Part shown: positions 1-9,344 of the stretch, one piece after another
Numbering within the stretch: position 1 is the first letter of the stretch
How the letters are laid out: each line of letters begins with the position of its first letter
Origin: Psychromonas sp. SP041
GTDB taxonomy: Bacteria; Pseudomonadota; Gammaproteobacteria; Enterobacterales; Psychromonadaceae
Direction of reading: 5' to 3'
Assembly (NCBI RefSeq): GCF_000470315.2
Contig: NZ_CBRF02000002.1
Location: forward strand, 62,001 to 126,000
Length of the DNA stretch: 64,000 bases
Position numbers and translations under genes: made by a program
The notes under the pieces: model-generated
Told to the model about the DNA's origin: nothing
The model's database searches: none
What the model saw: only the letters and a program-made list of their open reading frames with translations

Positions 1-451
1 ATAACACACCTAATATCGATATCGCCATACCAATTGATTGCAGTAAGCGCGGACGGTTGCCTAAGACTCGCCATGCAATCAAAAGTGTCGCAATCGGAAT
101 CAGTGTATTAATTAGAGTGATGTTAACGGCAGTCGTAAAATTCGCGGCTACATAAAGTAAGCTGTTATAAAGAGCGATACTTAATACCGCTAACCCAGAT
201 AAAGGCAATAAATGAGGACGGATTGTCGGCCAACTTTTAATCACACGAGGGAGAGCAAAAGGTGTTAGCAATATAAGTGCACCAATCCAGCGGAACAAAT
301 TCATGGCAATTGGGGCGACTTCGGGCATAAAACCACGGGCTAAAATGGCATTAATCGCCCAAAATAAGTTAGTCATCAACAAGCCTAAAAAAGCCATCCA
401 TAATATACGATTGTTTGTTGATGTTGAGTCTGCCATTACTTTATTAGTCAA
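1..451 (-). CDS. EamA/DMT-family permease, C-terminal part beyond window
   Basis: The leftward reading frame encodes a hydrophobic protein with successive membrane helices and the DMT/EamA signature near the N terminus (NLFWAINAILARGFMPE, then NLFRWIGALILL). Members of this family export metabolites, often amino acids, across the inner membrane; the substrate cannot be told here. Only about 150 codons are visible because the gene runs off the left edge. I chose a TTG start at 451 because GGAGAG lies just upstream of it. ATG codons at 463 and 490 are in frame but have no Shine-Dalgarno sequence. The family call is firm; the start is uncertain. Confidence 0.75.
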   Translation of the reverse strand, partial: MTNKVMADSTSTNNRILWMAFLGLLMTNLFWAINAILARGFMPEVAPIAMNLFRWIGALILLTPFALPRVIKSWPTIRPHLLPLSGLAVLSIALYNSLLYVAANFTTAVNITLINTLIPIATLLIAWRVLGNRPRLLQSIGMAISILGVL

Positions 452-920
452 TGTTCTCTCCATAGAATTATTTGATAAAAGCTTTTTCATGTTAATGGTT
501 TAAGGAAATAAAAGACATAAATTAAATATTTAAAGTTAACTTTCATTTAAACTTTAAACTTAAAGCAGGGAAGGGCAGTTTAGATAGGTGTTGACTAAGT
601 TATTTTATTGGATGCGTTGCCGATATATTTACTAATTTTTATTGAGCCATGTAGGTATTTATTCACTTTTATTTCGCTCTTGCGACGAGTTAATGAATAT
701 TTAAAGAGTTAAAAGCAATTCAGTGTCAGTCTATTTTATTCCCTATTAGCATAGAGGGCTCTATTAATAGAAATAAATTAAAGTCGTCAACAGTGTGCAA
801 ATCCAAAGTGGATAAACTTGTAAATAGACTGGGTGAGTTAATAGTAAAACTAGTTAACCTTAACTCACTTCAATATGTTACTCACATCTACCCCTTGACG
901 CTCTAAAAAATGATGGCTAT
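452..920. other. Intergenic region with one near-perfect palindrome
   Basis: No convincing gene was found. It is very AT-rich. Positions 743-770 form a palindrome: CTATTA/TAATAG outer arms and ATAGAG/CTCTAT inner arms, with a GC bulge on the left. It lies downstream of the leftward diguanylate cyclase gene and upstream of the permease, so it could be a weak terminator (there is no T-run) or a binding site. Confidence 0.4.
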
Positions 921-2633
921 TTAGCTAGGCTCCTCATCTTCTGATGAAATCGATTCTTCAATAGTTTCGACTTTCTTAACGATATTCAGTGGGGCAATCT
1001 CTACACGGTCACGACCGTTTTTCTTAGCAAGATACAAAGCTTCATCTGCAATACTAATGACTTCATCCATTGTTTTTGCATGGTCAGGGTAAGTGGCTAC
1101 GCCAATAGAGGTTGTCACTGTCCCTAACGACAATTGATTCATGCTGAGTTCAAGAGAGCGAATACCTTTCCCAATACGCTCCGCAATTAATAATGCTTGT
1201 TGGTCATTGGCAGACGGACAAACAATGCAAAATTCTTCACCACCATAACGGCAAGCAATATCTTCTTGGCGTATTGAATCAATTAAAACTTGCGACACTG
1301 CTTTTAAAACATGATCGCCTGCGTCATGGCCAAAGTTATCATTAAATAATTTAAAGTGGTCGAGGTCGATCATCATAATAGCGATACTGGTACCTGTCCG
1401 TTCAGCTCTGCTATAACATTGTTCCAATGATTCTGTCATATAACGACGGTTAAATAACCCTGTTAGTGGGTCTCGAATAGCTTGTTCACGAAGGTTGTCG
1501 CGTAATTGAATATTAGCAAGCGTTAACCCAATTTGCTCTGCAATAGCATGGGACATCGCTTGATGTTTATCAATATCAATCTCTGGTGACATCACAAAAT
1601 GTAGCACCCCAATTGTTTCCCCCTGTGCAAGTAAAGGTATGCATAACGTTTGCTCTGTAGGTTCTTCTTTCCAATGTTGACAAGTAATTTGAATGCCATG
1701 ATCAGTCGATAAATGTTGATGTCCTTTACGCAGCGCCCAACATTCATTGGGGGCAAAACGCTCGACCCATATATCATCGTCTCCCCACGTTGCAACCGTA
1801 TCTAAGCGGTTACGAGAAGATTTGATAATAGAGATGGAGCCTTTAAATTCAGGTAATAATTTGGGAATGACAGTATTCATGACTTGTCCTGCTTCTTTCA
1901 ATGTAGAGCAGGCATTGAGCAGACCACCAAAGGTTTGTAGAATCGATATTTCTGTCGTGCGGTCCTCAACTCGTTTTTCAAGTAAAAAACGTTCGTTTTG
2001 TACCGTTTTATGCATTGTTCTCGCACTTAATAAGCCGAGTATTAACACTGCAAAAAGGCTTAGGGTGCCGGTCAAAAACAGCGTGATTCTCAGCTCGTTA
2101 ATCGCAATTTGAATCGAAGCTTGAGAGCGTGCAATACGTGCCACAATAGGGTGGTTAAGATGAGATGTGCTATCAGTATAGTGAGCTTCACCTGAGCGAA
2201 TAGCGACATATAACATCTCATCATTAAGTGTATTACTAAAACGCTGAGAGATACCAACGCCAGATGTTAATGCGAGTACAATTTCAGGTCTGTCTGCATG
2301 GTTTTCAATATGAATGAGCTGATCAAACCCGATATCAGAATCTCCCAACACTTTCCCTTTTGCATCAATATAGGTCATGCGAAAATCACCAGCATGGGCA
2401 ATATTTTCAGCTAAACGCTGGAAAGCACGAATGATATATCCCTGATCTTCTGCTTCTATCGACTCTAATGTTTTAATCGACTCAAGGGATGCTTTTGCTA
2501 ACGTGGTTAATTCAGTTGCGTTACGTTCAAGTAAATGCGATTCAAGATACTTTTCAACCATCAGCATGGTAACAGTACTGACTAAAAGCATTACGGTAAG
2601 AGGGATGACCACAAGTTTTTGTTGAATATTCAT
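921..2633 (-). CDS. Membrane GAF-GGDEF diguanylate cyclase
   Basis: This 570-residue protein probably makes cyclic di-GMP from two GTP at the inner membrane. Helices at about 7-26 and 183-204 bracket a periplasmic sensor segment of roughly 155 residues. A linker leads into a GAF-like domain (about 235-375) and a C-terminal GGDEF domain (about 385-545). The active-site motif is GGEEF at 464-468. An RQED inhibitory I-site sits at 455-458, exactly five residues before it, which in this family gives product feedback inhibition. There is no EAL domain. The tail is acidic. The signal is unknown. It stands alone in AT-rich DNA, not in an operon. Confidence 0.9.
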   Translation of the reverse strand: MNIQQKLVVIPLTVMLLVSTVTMLMVEKYLESHLLERNATELTTLAKASLESIKTLESIEAEDQGYIIRAFQRLAENIAHAGDFRMTYIDAKGKVLGDSDIGFDQLIHIENHADRPEIVLALTSGVGISQRFSNTLNDEMLYVAIRSGEAHYTDSTSHLNHPIVARIARSQASIQIAINELRITLFLTGTLSLFAVLILGLLSARTMHKTVQNERFLLEKRVEDRTTEISILQTFGGLLNACSTLKEAGQVMNTVIPKLLPEFKGSISIIKSSRNRLDTVATWGDDDIWVERFAPNECWALRKGHQHLSTDHGIQITCQHWKEEPTEQTLCIPLLAQGETIGVLHFVMSPEIDIDKHQAMSHAIAEQIGLTLANIQLRDNLREQAIRDPLTGLFNRRYMTESLEQCYSRAERTGTSIAIMMIDLDHFKLFNDNFGHDAGDHVLKAVSQVLIDSIRQEDIACRYGGEEFCIVCPSANDQQALLIAERIGKGIRSLELSMNQLSLGTVTTSIGVATYPDHAKTMDEVISIADEALYLAKKNGRDRVEIAPLNIVKKVETIEESISSEDEEPS

Positions 2634-3130
2634 ATTAACCTTAACCCTTTGTGGGCATTAGACTTTAATTACAATAATTTACTCAAGATTGAAATATATT
2701 AATGTCTACCAATTACTTTTGTTATTAAAACCAGAGAAGAGTGAAAACGGGATTACTGTTACATAACTATTACATAACTATAAAATAAAATAACTACAAA
2801 GTTGTTACCATAAAGTCATATTTATAACCTTATAGTAATAACTTTAGACTAAATATTAGAGTTAATTAGGAAATATGAAAGAAATAAAGTTTTTAAACTG
2901 AAAATAGCTATGTAGTTCAATATATTGAAGAAAAGTTTGAAATTAACGTCATTAAATTGAACACATATTAACCGTTCTAGCCTAATTAATGAGACCCATT
3001 AAAACTGACTGTAACTGACGACCGTAGAACTTTTACAAATAATGAACTTATTTAGCAAAAACAAGCAGAAGGTTTACGATACTTAAGCAGGAATACTTAA
3101 GCCTATTTAGATGAGTTGATTTAATTAATG

Positions 3131-3175
3131 TAGTTGGATTAGTTGGATTAGTTGAATTAGTTAATGTAGTTGAAT
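3131..3175. repeat. 9-bp tandem repeat, five units
   Basis: Units TAGTTGGAT, TAGTTGGAT, TAGTTGAAT, TAGTTAAT and GTAGTTGAAT follow one another. This looks like a slippage-type microsatellite downstream of the alginate lyase gene; no function is evident. Confidence 0.75.
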
Positions 3176-3273
3176 TTGATGCAATTGAGCAAGCGTGCTG
3201 AGTTGGGTATACCAGAGGAGAGTACCTTTTCTGTGATCTTGTAGGGGCGCTACATTGATTAAGCAGTAGAGGT

Positions 3274-3331
3274 AAAAGCCGTCCCTAATAAAGTGATCTC
3301 ATTAAATGAAATATATTAGTAAACGGCTTTT
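3274..3331 (-). terminator. Long inverted repeat, possible terminator of the alginate lyase gene
   Basis: AAAAGCCGT (3274-3282) pairs with ACGGCTTTT (3323-3331), and an inner CTAAT/ATTAG pair extends the arms. The loop is long (about 30 bases) and the T-run is short, so termination is plausible but weak. Confidence 0.4.
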
Positions 3332-3391
3332 AAAATACTGAGGTTAATAGGTTAGTTGTTTAAATAACTTGGATTCAGATCATAAGTGCAT

Positions 3392-3447
3392 AACTTAATA
3401 ACTTAATAGCTTAATAACTTAATCAGTTAACAGGTTAATAACTTATT
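3392..3447. repeat. 8-bp tandem repeat spanning the alginate lyase stop codon
   Basis: Seven 8-bp units: AACTTAAT, AACTTAAT, AGCTTAAT, AACTTAAT, CAGTTAAC, AGGTTAAT, AACTTATT. The last unit contains the lyase stop codon (3443-3445), so the repeat starts inside the 3' end of the gene. Confidence 0.75.
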
Positions 3448-4522
3448 TAGTAGGCGCTTCAGAAGCGCCCAACACGATTTTAGAGAAAGTGGCTTGTACG
3501 TAATCGCCATTTGCTTTGTCAATCGCCCAATCACCTGTACCAGGACAATTTGTGTACCATATTCCCGGTGCATCTTTGCTGCTACATTGGTTATAGGCAC
3601 CTGCTTTAAAATAAAACCAATCTTTTTGATAACCATTAGGGTTATCCAATGCGTCTGCTTTGCCGTAAGCATTAATATTATTTGATAAATCAATTTCATA
3701 CTTAACTTCAGGTTGATTTTTGGTTGTGAAGGTTAAGTACATAGTATTGTCGTGAACGTTAATGATATAGCTAAACTCTTCTCCTAACGCGATACCTTGG
3801 TCACCTGGTTCTGCAGGGTTTTCCCACGAGTTTCCCCACACAGGGTAGGCGACATCAGTACGGTTTGGATCTCTTTTAGGAAGGTTTTTTTCGTAGGTCC
3901 AAAAAACAGAGCCTTTGGTATGGTTAGGCCATTTTTTATAATAAATTTTAATCGGCTCGTTACCCCAACCAAACGCGTCATCGGTGTTATATAACAGGTT
4001 GTCATCTTTCCCTGCATGTATTTGCCCAACAACAACTGAGTAGGCTGGTGGCTTATTTGGGTAACCTGCATGCACAGAAACAGCATCGACTGTTAAAGTA
4101 GCTTCTAATTTACCACCTATATCAGCAAATTTTTTTGCATTAGGATTAGCGGAAAGTGCAAAATTATTACGTTTAGACTTGGGATCGCCTCCGTAGTCAC
4201 CACTCATCATTTGCCTAAACTCACTACGTGTATTAGTTGAGCCACCTGTGGTTGCAGCTTTGTTTGGCGCCGCAAAAACAACACCATGATCAGCATTCGC
4301 ATAGAAAAAATTAGGATCGTAAAAAGAATTAATACTACCGACATCAACTTCTCTCGCTTTGCCGCTATTACCTTCTAACGGAAGCGTTATTTTCCAATAA
4401 CTCAAGTCGGTAATATCAGCAGGCAATACACCACTAGCTGGAGGGGGAAGCGTACAGCCAGATAAAAGTAATGATACGCTGATACTGGTAAACAAATATT
4501 GTAGAGGTGGTATACGCTTCAT
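3443..4522 (-). CDS. PL7-family alginate lyase, lipoprotein
   Basis: A polysaccharide lyase family 7 enzyme that would cleave alginate by beta-elimination. All three PL7 signatures are visible: RSEF at 99-102, QIH at 167-169 and YFKAGAYNQ at 304-312; the family's catalytic Arg, Gln, His and Tyr fall in these blocks. The N terminus has a basic start, a hydrophobic stretch and the lipobox LLSGC (Cys23), so it is probably a lipid-anchored envelope protein. In characterised PL7 enzymes QIH tends to go with guluronate-containing substrate; that specificity is inference here. AGGAAG precedes the start codon. No other alginate gene is adjacent. Confidence 0.93.
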   Translation of the reverse strand: MKRIPPLQYLFTSISVSLLLSGCTLPPPASGVLPADITDLSYWKITLPLEGNSGKAREVDVGSINSFYDPNFFYANADHGVVFAAPNKAATTGGSTNTRSEFRQMMSGDYGGDPKSKRNNFALSANPNAKKFADIGGKLEATLTVDAVSVHAGYPNKPPAYSVVVGQIHAGKDDNLLYNTDDAFGWGNEPIKIYYKKWPNHTKGSVFWTYEKNLPKRDPNRTDVAYPVWGNSWENPAEPGDQGIALGEEFSYIINVHDNTMYLTFTTKNQPEVKYEIDLSNNINAYGKADALDNPNGYQKDWFYFKAGAYNQCSSKDAPGIWYTNCPGTGDWAIDKANGDYVQATFSKIVLGASEAPTK

Positions 4523-5241
4523 AGAAACTTCCTAAGTAAATGCATGCTGTAGATTAAGCTAAAGTATAAGAATAACCTTAAAGCCATTTTTATTTGCATT
4601 ACAATAATATTTATTGTGATGTGAATCTCTCAAAATAAATATATAGGCGCTTGATAAATAAGAGGTAAAATAAGTGATTTGTGATATTTATATAAACGGA
4701 TTCCTATCTTAATAGTCTTAAATCCACGCTTAAACTTACTAGAAGCCGCCATTGATTTAGAAAAACTCAATCAAGGAGAGTGAATGTAGCCAGGTTGAAT
4801 AAGTATTTTTGTAATTAATTGATTTTATTCGTATTATTTTTCAGATGTTCAGCTTTGAATTACAAAATAAATTAATTGATTGGGAAAGTTAGAGGGAGAA
4901 ATTGTAGCCATATTGAGTCAGTTTTTATCGTTAACTTTAAGTGGTTTATCACATCAACATTGTCGTTAAAATAGTCATTTTTTATTTTTAATGAAATCAA
5001 ACTCCTTCCTGCTTGGTCTATTAAACGTGACATCAAAGATTTTAATCAAACACGATCATGTTCAATCAACTAAATATCGATTGAATTGCATTTATTTTAC
5101 ATATTTCGGTTGAGTTTAGTTTTTGTTAACTGGGAAATTTAAAATAAAGATCTGACTGCATCTTTTAAGTCTATTTAGGCATTTCAATAGAAAAATGAAG
5201 TGAAAAATAAGTTAAATCTTCTCGTTATGAAAGAGGTCATT
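4523..5241. other. Divergent intergenic region with degenerate repeat copies
   Basis: About 720 bp between the leftward alginate lyase gene and the rightward DUF1223 gene, so it should hold both promoters. I see no gene. Two copies of a degenerate repeat built on GGAG...TGTAGCCA..TTGA begin at 4775 and 4895; a third lies beyond the DUF1223 gene at 6355. Confidence 0.5.
4775..4940 (+). repeat. Two degenerate direct repeats (TGTAGCCA..TTGA type)
   Basis: Copies start at 4775 and 4895, and a third starts at 6355. The 4895 and 6355 copies share TTGTARCCAYATTGAGT followed by TTTTATCGT and AACT. The 4775 copy shares TGTAGCCA..TTGA. They bracket the DUF1223 gene in the same orientation. Confidence 0.5.
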
Positions 5242-6018
5242 ATGAAAAAATTAATTACATCTGGTTTGTTAACCATTGCTATGTTCGGTCAACAACAAGT
5301 ATTAGCCGAAACGTTTAATAGTGGAGTTGATTCTGTTGCGTTAGTTGAACTTTTTAGTTCTGAAGGTTGCCATTCTTGCCCACCTGCCGATGAAAAATTG
5401 AGTCAGTTGTTGGATAGTCCACAATTATTTAAAAAATTTGTTCCTGTCGCTTTTCATGTCGATTATTGGGATCGATTAGGGTGGAAAGATCCCTTTGCTA
5501 CTCCAGAATATACCACTAGGCAATATAACTTGTTATCAGAAAGTGGTCGTAGAGGCGCTTACACACCAAACTTCATTATTTCGGGGAATGAATGGAAAGG
5601 TTTCTTTAGAGGGCGTTCTATAGAAAGTGGCGTAGATGCCTTTGCAAAAAACTCAATTGGTAATTTAAAAATAGATTATCAAGCATCAGATTCTCAGCAC
5701 GAAGTTAAAGCGGTATTTTCACCTGACAAAGGATTTATTGCAGATAAAAATAAGCCATTGATTTTATCCGTTGCACCATTAGGGATGGGATTAAAGAGTG
5801 ATGTGAAACGTGGTGAAAACAGTAATAAGCAACTACACCATGAATTTGTGGCGTTAGATTGGCAAAAAATCCCGATGACATTTGAAAACAATCAATGGGT
5901 AGCGACGTTGAACTTATCTAAAGGTGCACATATAGAACAAGCACAGGCGATTAGCGCATGGGTAAGTAAAGAGAACAGTTTAACTCCTATTCAAGCTGTA
6001 GGGGGTTATATCAAATAA
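5242..6018 (+). CDS. Exported DUF1223 thioredoxin-fold protein
   Basis: A 258-residue protein of the DUF1223 family. The segment VELFSSEGCHSCPPAD carries a CxxC pair (Cys43, Cys46) typical of this thioredoxin-like family. The N terminus is a Sec signal peptide (basic start, hydrophobic core, cleavage probably after LA near residue 22), so it acts in the periplasm. The biochemical role of DUF1223 is not established; redox activity is inference. A GTG at 5200 is in frame, but the ATG at 5242 has AGAGG at good spacing and begins the signal peptide cleanly. No operon partner is seen. Confidence 0.85.
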   Translation: MKKLITSGLLTIAMFGQQQVLAETFNSGVDSVALVELFSSEGCHSCPPADEKLSQLLDSPQLFKKFVPVAFHVDYWDRLGWKDPFATPEYTTRQYNLLSESGRRGAYTPNFIISGNEWKGFFRGRSIESGVDAFAKNSIGNLKIDYQASDSQHEVKAVFSPDKGFIADKNKPLILSVAPLGMGLKSDVKRGENSNKQLHHEFVALDWQKIPMTFENNQWVATLNLSKGAHIEQAQAISAWVSKENSLTPIQAVGGYIK

Positions 6019-6763
6019 CATTTTATGGGCGTTGGCTTTAATTTTCTTTTAAATTCGTCTGCGCTCATCCAGCCAGCTTGAATATTATTTACAGTGTTTT
6101 CGCCCTGTCTGCGACTCTACTTTTTCTTGTCAGAAGAAACTTTTTACCCACAACACGCAAAAAAGACTGACCTCCGATTCGTTTTTTTAATCTACTCTTT
6201 TGGAAATATAGTAATAACTGCCTTCTTTACGTACCGCTCATACGCCACATCCCTGTGGCGAGCTGAGCTAGCACGTCTGCTCAGGACACAATAATGGCGT
6301 ATAATTCGCTACCTAACCTTGCTAAAGGCATTTCTTGTTTCAGAAAAACGAGACGGAGGGGCTTGTTGTAACCACATTGAGTAATGTTTTATCGTAACTA
6401 ATTGATATTTCTTAACGCAATGAGTGGGTGTCCACAACTTATTAACACTTTTTAAGTAAAAGTAACAATTATAAGACTCATTTCATTGTGGTTTATTTAA
6501 ATTTGATCAAAAAGTCTTTTTTTTGATCTATGGCTCATATTTATAGTTCTTTTTCGTTTTTGGTTAATTTTTGTACAGGTTTGTGTTTTAGTTTGTATGA
6601 GTCATCATTTTGTGGTCTCTATATATTTAACACTATGAAAGAGTCACTAATTTAAGGCTTAAAGGAATAAGCTGCATTAACAATAGCGTAATTATTATGT
6701 TTACTCGCTATGTATGCAACACAATAAAATATGAAATTTTCTAAACTTAAAAAGGAGAAGGTT
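6019..6763. other. Intergenic region holding an inverted structured repeat unit
   Basis: No gene is supported; a 66-codon frame at 6094-6294 lies inside the repeat and looks spurious. It contains one unit of the 240-bp structured repeat (6046-6275, minus orientation), the third copy of the degenerate TGTAGCCA-type repeat (6355-6405), and the upstream region of the acidic lipoprotein gene. Confidence 0.5.
6046..6275 (-). repeat. Structured repeat element, inverted unit
   Basis: Read on the minus strand this matches the two direct units at 17895-18130 and 18349-18596. Shared blocks in order are TAGCTCAG, a hairpin, TGAGCGGT.CGTAAAG, GGCAGTTATT, AGGGCGAAA and GAGCGCAGACGA. Its hairpin is CGCCACA (6243-6249), loop TCCC, TGTGGCG (6254-6260), nested inside GCTCA/TGAGC arms. 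It has no coding capacity. It looks like a non-autonomous intergenic repeat. Confidence 0.7.
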
Positions 6764-7954
6764 ATGAAAAGCATTTATTTTTTATTATTAAGCGCATCAT
6801 TATCGTTAACAGGTTGTGGAGGTAGTAGCGATAGTGATTCAAATGAATCGGACCCAAGTGAAGGTGTTTTTTTAGATAGTGCAGTGATAAATATCGGTTA
6901 TAAAACGGAGACATTAGAAGGGGTTACAGATGAGTCAGGCAAGTTCGATTATGTAGAAGGCGAATCAGTTATATTCTTTATTGGTGATTTAGCGCTCCCA
7001 TCTGTGGATGCGTCATCGACAATAACACCATTAGATATCGCTAATTCTACTGACACATCTGACCCTAAAGTTATTAATATTATACGTTTACTTCAGTCGA
7101 TTGATGAGGACGGCGATCCAAGTAATGGTATTATGATTTCTGACACCGCAAAAGAAGTAGCGACTCCGGTTAATTTTGATTTACCTGTAGATGAGTTTGA
7201 GTCCTCAGAAGATGTTACTGGGTTAATTAGTCATTCTGGTTCAACAAATACAATGTTAATTTCTGAAAGTCAGGCCATTGCACATTTCGAAGAAACATTA
7301 GTTGATGAAGGTGTAGAATTTATCGCTAGCTCTACTATTGTCGGTACTTGGAGGGCAATTGACGATGTAAATGATTTATTATTATTGATCTTCTTTGACG
7401 ATGGCACCTATGTTCATGCAGAAATTGATATAACAGACTTAGATGAAGATAGTGGAATGGAATGGGGGGCTTACAGCCTAGATAGTGAAACGGGCATTAT
7501 TACTACGACTCAAACTTTTGATTCAAATGGTGACACTGGACTTAGCGATGTAGAAACAATAACTGCACAAGTTTCTGGTGATCAATTAACCATTATTGCA
7601 AGCGATGTTGTTGAGCCTATTGAATTTGAGCGCATTGAATCTGAAGGTTTACTAGGTACTTGGATTTCAGATACAGGAGATGATGATTTATTAGGTTTTA
7701 TATATTTAAATGATGGAACATATCTTCATATAGAAGTTATCGATTCACCCGCAGGTATTGAGTGGGCTAGTTATGGGCTAAATAATGAAACAAGAGAATT
7801 TAATATTACAAACCTTATCTTTGATGAAAATGGGGAAGCTGGTTTGTCTGATATAAATTCTTTATTTATTGATGTTACTGGTGATGTGATGACTTATGAA
7901 ATTACTGAGCCAGGAGAAACTGATAGTTATAGTATTACCTTTGATCGCGAATAA
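6764..7954 (+). CDS. Acidic lipoprotein with duplicated domain
   Basis: A 396-residue protein of unknown function. The start at 6764 follows a strong AAGGAG; an in-frame ATG at 6731 lacks one. The lipobox LTGC (Cys18) predicts lipid anchoring. An Asp/Ser/Glu-rich linker leads to a domain at about 30-185 with beta-rich character. Two related modules follow, about 190-285 and 292-390, each opening with GTW, then F.DDGTY or LNDGTY, GMEWG or GIEWA, and a D.NGD.GLSD or DENGEAGLSD block. Asp/Glu are very frequent and the D.NGD-type segments could bind calcium, which is inference. It probably faces outward or into the periplasm. Confidence 0.8.
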   Translation: MKSIYFLLLSASLSLTGCGGSSDSDSNESDPSEGVFLDSAVINIGYKTETLEGVTDESGKFDYVEGESVIFFIGDLALPSVDASSTITPLDIANSTDTSDPKVINIIRLLQSIDEDGDPSNGIMISDTAKEVATPVNFDLPVDEFESSEDVTGLISHSGSTNTMLISESQAIAHFEETLVDEGVEFIASSTIVGTWRAIDDVNDLLLLIFFDDGTYVHAEIDITDLDEDSGMEWGAYSLDSETGIITTTQTFDSNGDTGLSDVETITAQVSGDQLTIIASDVVEPIEFERIESEGLLGTWISDTGDDDLLGFIYLNDGTYLHIEVIDSPAGIEWASYGLNNETREFNITNLIFDENGEAGLSDINSLFIDVTGDVMTYEITEPGETDSYSITFDRE

Positions 7955-8465
7955 TTGTTTTATTTATTAATAATCTACTGCATTAATCATTTGTTGTATC
8001 CATAGCCATCTTTTATTGGGCATTTAGTCTTAATGAAAGGTGGTTATTTTTATCATTAATGGCACAGGCTATTTCATTTTTAAATAGATAACCTGATGCT
8101 AATTATTCAATCATTATTAAATAAAACGCGTTACCCAACTTTCGCATACTTCAATATATAATTCAGATCTGCATTTTAGTTATTGTTTCATTACATGCTA
8201 ATCATGAACACAATCCGATAAGCCAAAAGGTGGTAAGGAAAATAGCAGAACAGTTTACTTGTTAATTGTTGCGTTTTTTATTTATGTGTAAAGTTCATAA
8301 TGAGGCTGGTCTATTGCTTTTAAAAGTAGCTTGTTGAGAAAGATTATATGGAGTAGTTAATTACTTAGGCTAAAAATTAAAAAGGCCTTGGTTTCAACGC
8401 ATAGGCCTTTCTAGATAGATTTATATTAGCGAATTTTTTTTGCTTTAACGCTCATTAATCATGTA
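7955..8465. other. Convergent intergenic region
   Basis: About 500 bp between the converging lipoprotein and yqhA genes. No gene is seen. The only clear signal is the terminator at 8381-8410. Confidence 0.5.
8381..8410 (-). terminator. Rho-independent terminator of yqhA
   Basis: AAAGGCCT (8381-8388) pairs with AGGCCTTT (8403-8410) around a 14-base loop. On the minus strand the stem is followed by a T-rich tail, so it fits termination of the leftward yqhA gene. Confidence 0.8.
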
Positions 8466-8966
8466 TTAATACTTTTTGTTCTTTTGCGATACGTTGTCTA
8501 AATACCCCATTACAAAAGCAGAGAGTACAAACGTTAAGTGTATGATCACAAACCACATCAGTTTATCATTAGCAATATTTTCTGCGTCCATAAATACACG
8601 TAAAAGATGAATTGATGAAATAGCAACAATGGCCGCGGCTACTTTATTTTTAAGCGACCCAGAATCGATTGTGCCTAACCAAGAAAGCTTTTCTTTACTT
8701 TCGTCAATATCCAACTTAGATACAAAATTTTCATACCCTGCAAACATCACCATAACCAGTAAACCACCGACTAGTGTCATATCGATCAGTGATAATAATA
8801 ATAAAATAAGATCATTTTCAGTCACACTCAAAATATTAGGTAATAAATGAATTAATTCCTGAAAAAACTTGATTGATAAAGCTAATAAACCTAATGACAA
8901 CCCCGCATATATAGGCGCTAAAAGCCAGCGAGAAGAGTAAATAAGGTTTTCAATAAAACGTTCCAT
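8466..8966 (-). CDS. yqhA: YqhA family inner-membrane protein
   Basis: A 166-residue protein matching E. coli YqhA almost along its length, for example the N-terminal [17 protein letters not shown] and the later [13 protein letters not shown]. It has four predicted membrane helices (about 14-34, 52-75, 108-125, 136-156). The family (TIGR00645) is conserved in proteobacteria but has no defined function. The longer frame starts at 9008; I chose the ATG at 8966 because it is exactly where the family begins. It is monocistronic and ends at a good terminator. Confidence 0.93.
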   Translation of the reverse strand: MERFIENLIYSSRWLLAPIYAGLSLGLLALSIKFFQELIHLLPNILSVTENDLILLLLSLIDMTLVGGLLVMVMFAGYENFVSKLDIDESKEKLSWLGTIDSGSLKNKVAAAIVAISSIHLLRVFMDAENIANDKLMWFVIIHLTFVLSAFVMGYLDNVSQKNKKY

Positions 8967-9344
8967 AAAGCCCAACTTAGTAAAGTTAAAAGGCGATAAT
9001 ATATACACCTATCTGAAAGATGCAATCATAAAAAATCCTATAGTGTGTAGGGGCTCATTGGCAAGTTGATATTTTAAAAGCAACCCCTTTTAGTTTGTAT
9101 GAACGAGGGGCTAACGTAATTAAGTTTAAATAATCATAATAAAGAAACAGGTATACCTGAACTAATAACAAAAAGGGCAGTGAAAGTACTTTTTGAGCTT
9201 TGTATTATTTAATTTTTTAATTATTTAAGTAATGCCTGACATTGCGTCAGGCATTATAACGGCCATTCGATAACTAAAGAAAAAGCAGGTTTCCATTAAT
9301 AAAGTGAGTCCAACCAATAGAATATGTTTTTCATCTTAGCGCAA
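8967..9344. other. Intergenic region between two leftward genes
   Basis: It holds the yqhA upstream region and a stem-loop at 9231-9255 that probably ends the DUF3360 gene. No gene is seen. Confidence 0.5.
9231..9255 (-). terminator. Stem-loop downstream of the DUF3360 gene
   Basis: AATGCCTGAC (9231-9240) and GTCAGGCATT (9246-9255) form a perfect 10-bp stem with a 5-base loop, about 90 bp after the leftward DUF3360 stop codon. The tail is not T-rich, so terminator strength is uncertain. Confidence 0.6.

Larger units (their letters stand above)
2634..3442. other. Long AT-rich gap with short tandem repeats
   Basis: No gene was found on either strand in about 800 bp. It includes the upstream region of the diguanylate cyclase gene, where TTACATAACTA occurs twice near 2757-2781, a 9-bp tandem repeat at 3131-3175, an inverted repeat at 3274-3331, and most of an 8-bp tandem repeat that runs into the alginate lyase stop codon. 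Confidence 0.5.

Noticed and set aside
303-503. Rightward 66-codon open frame at the left edge
   Set aside because: It is antisense to the EamA permease, whose translation is clearly protein-like.
3427-3699. Second leftward frame inside the alginate lyase gene
   Set aside because: It is an out-of-frame shadow of a complete PL7 reading frame; the lyase has all its motifs so no frameshift is implied.
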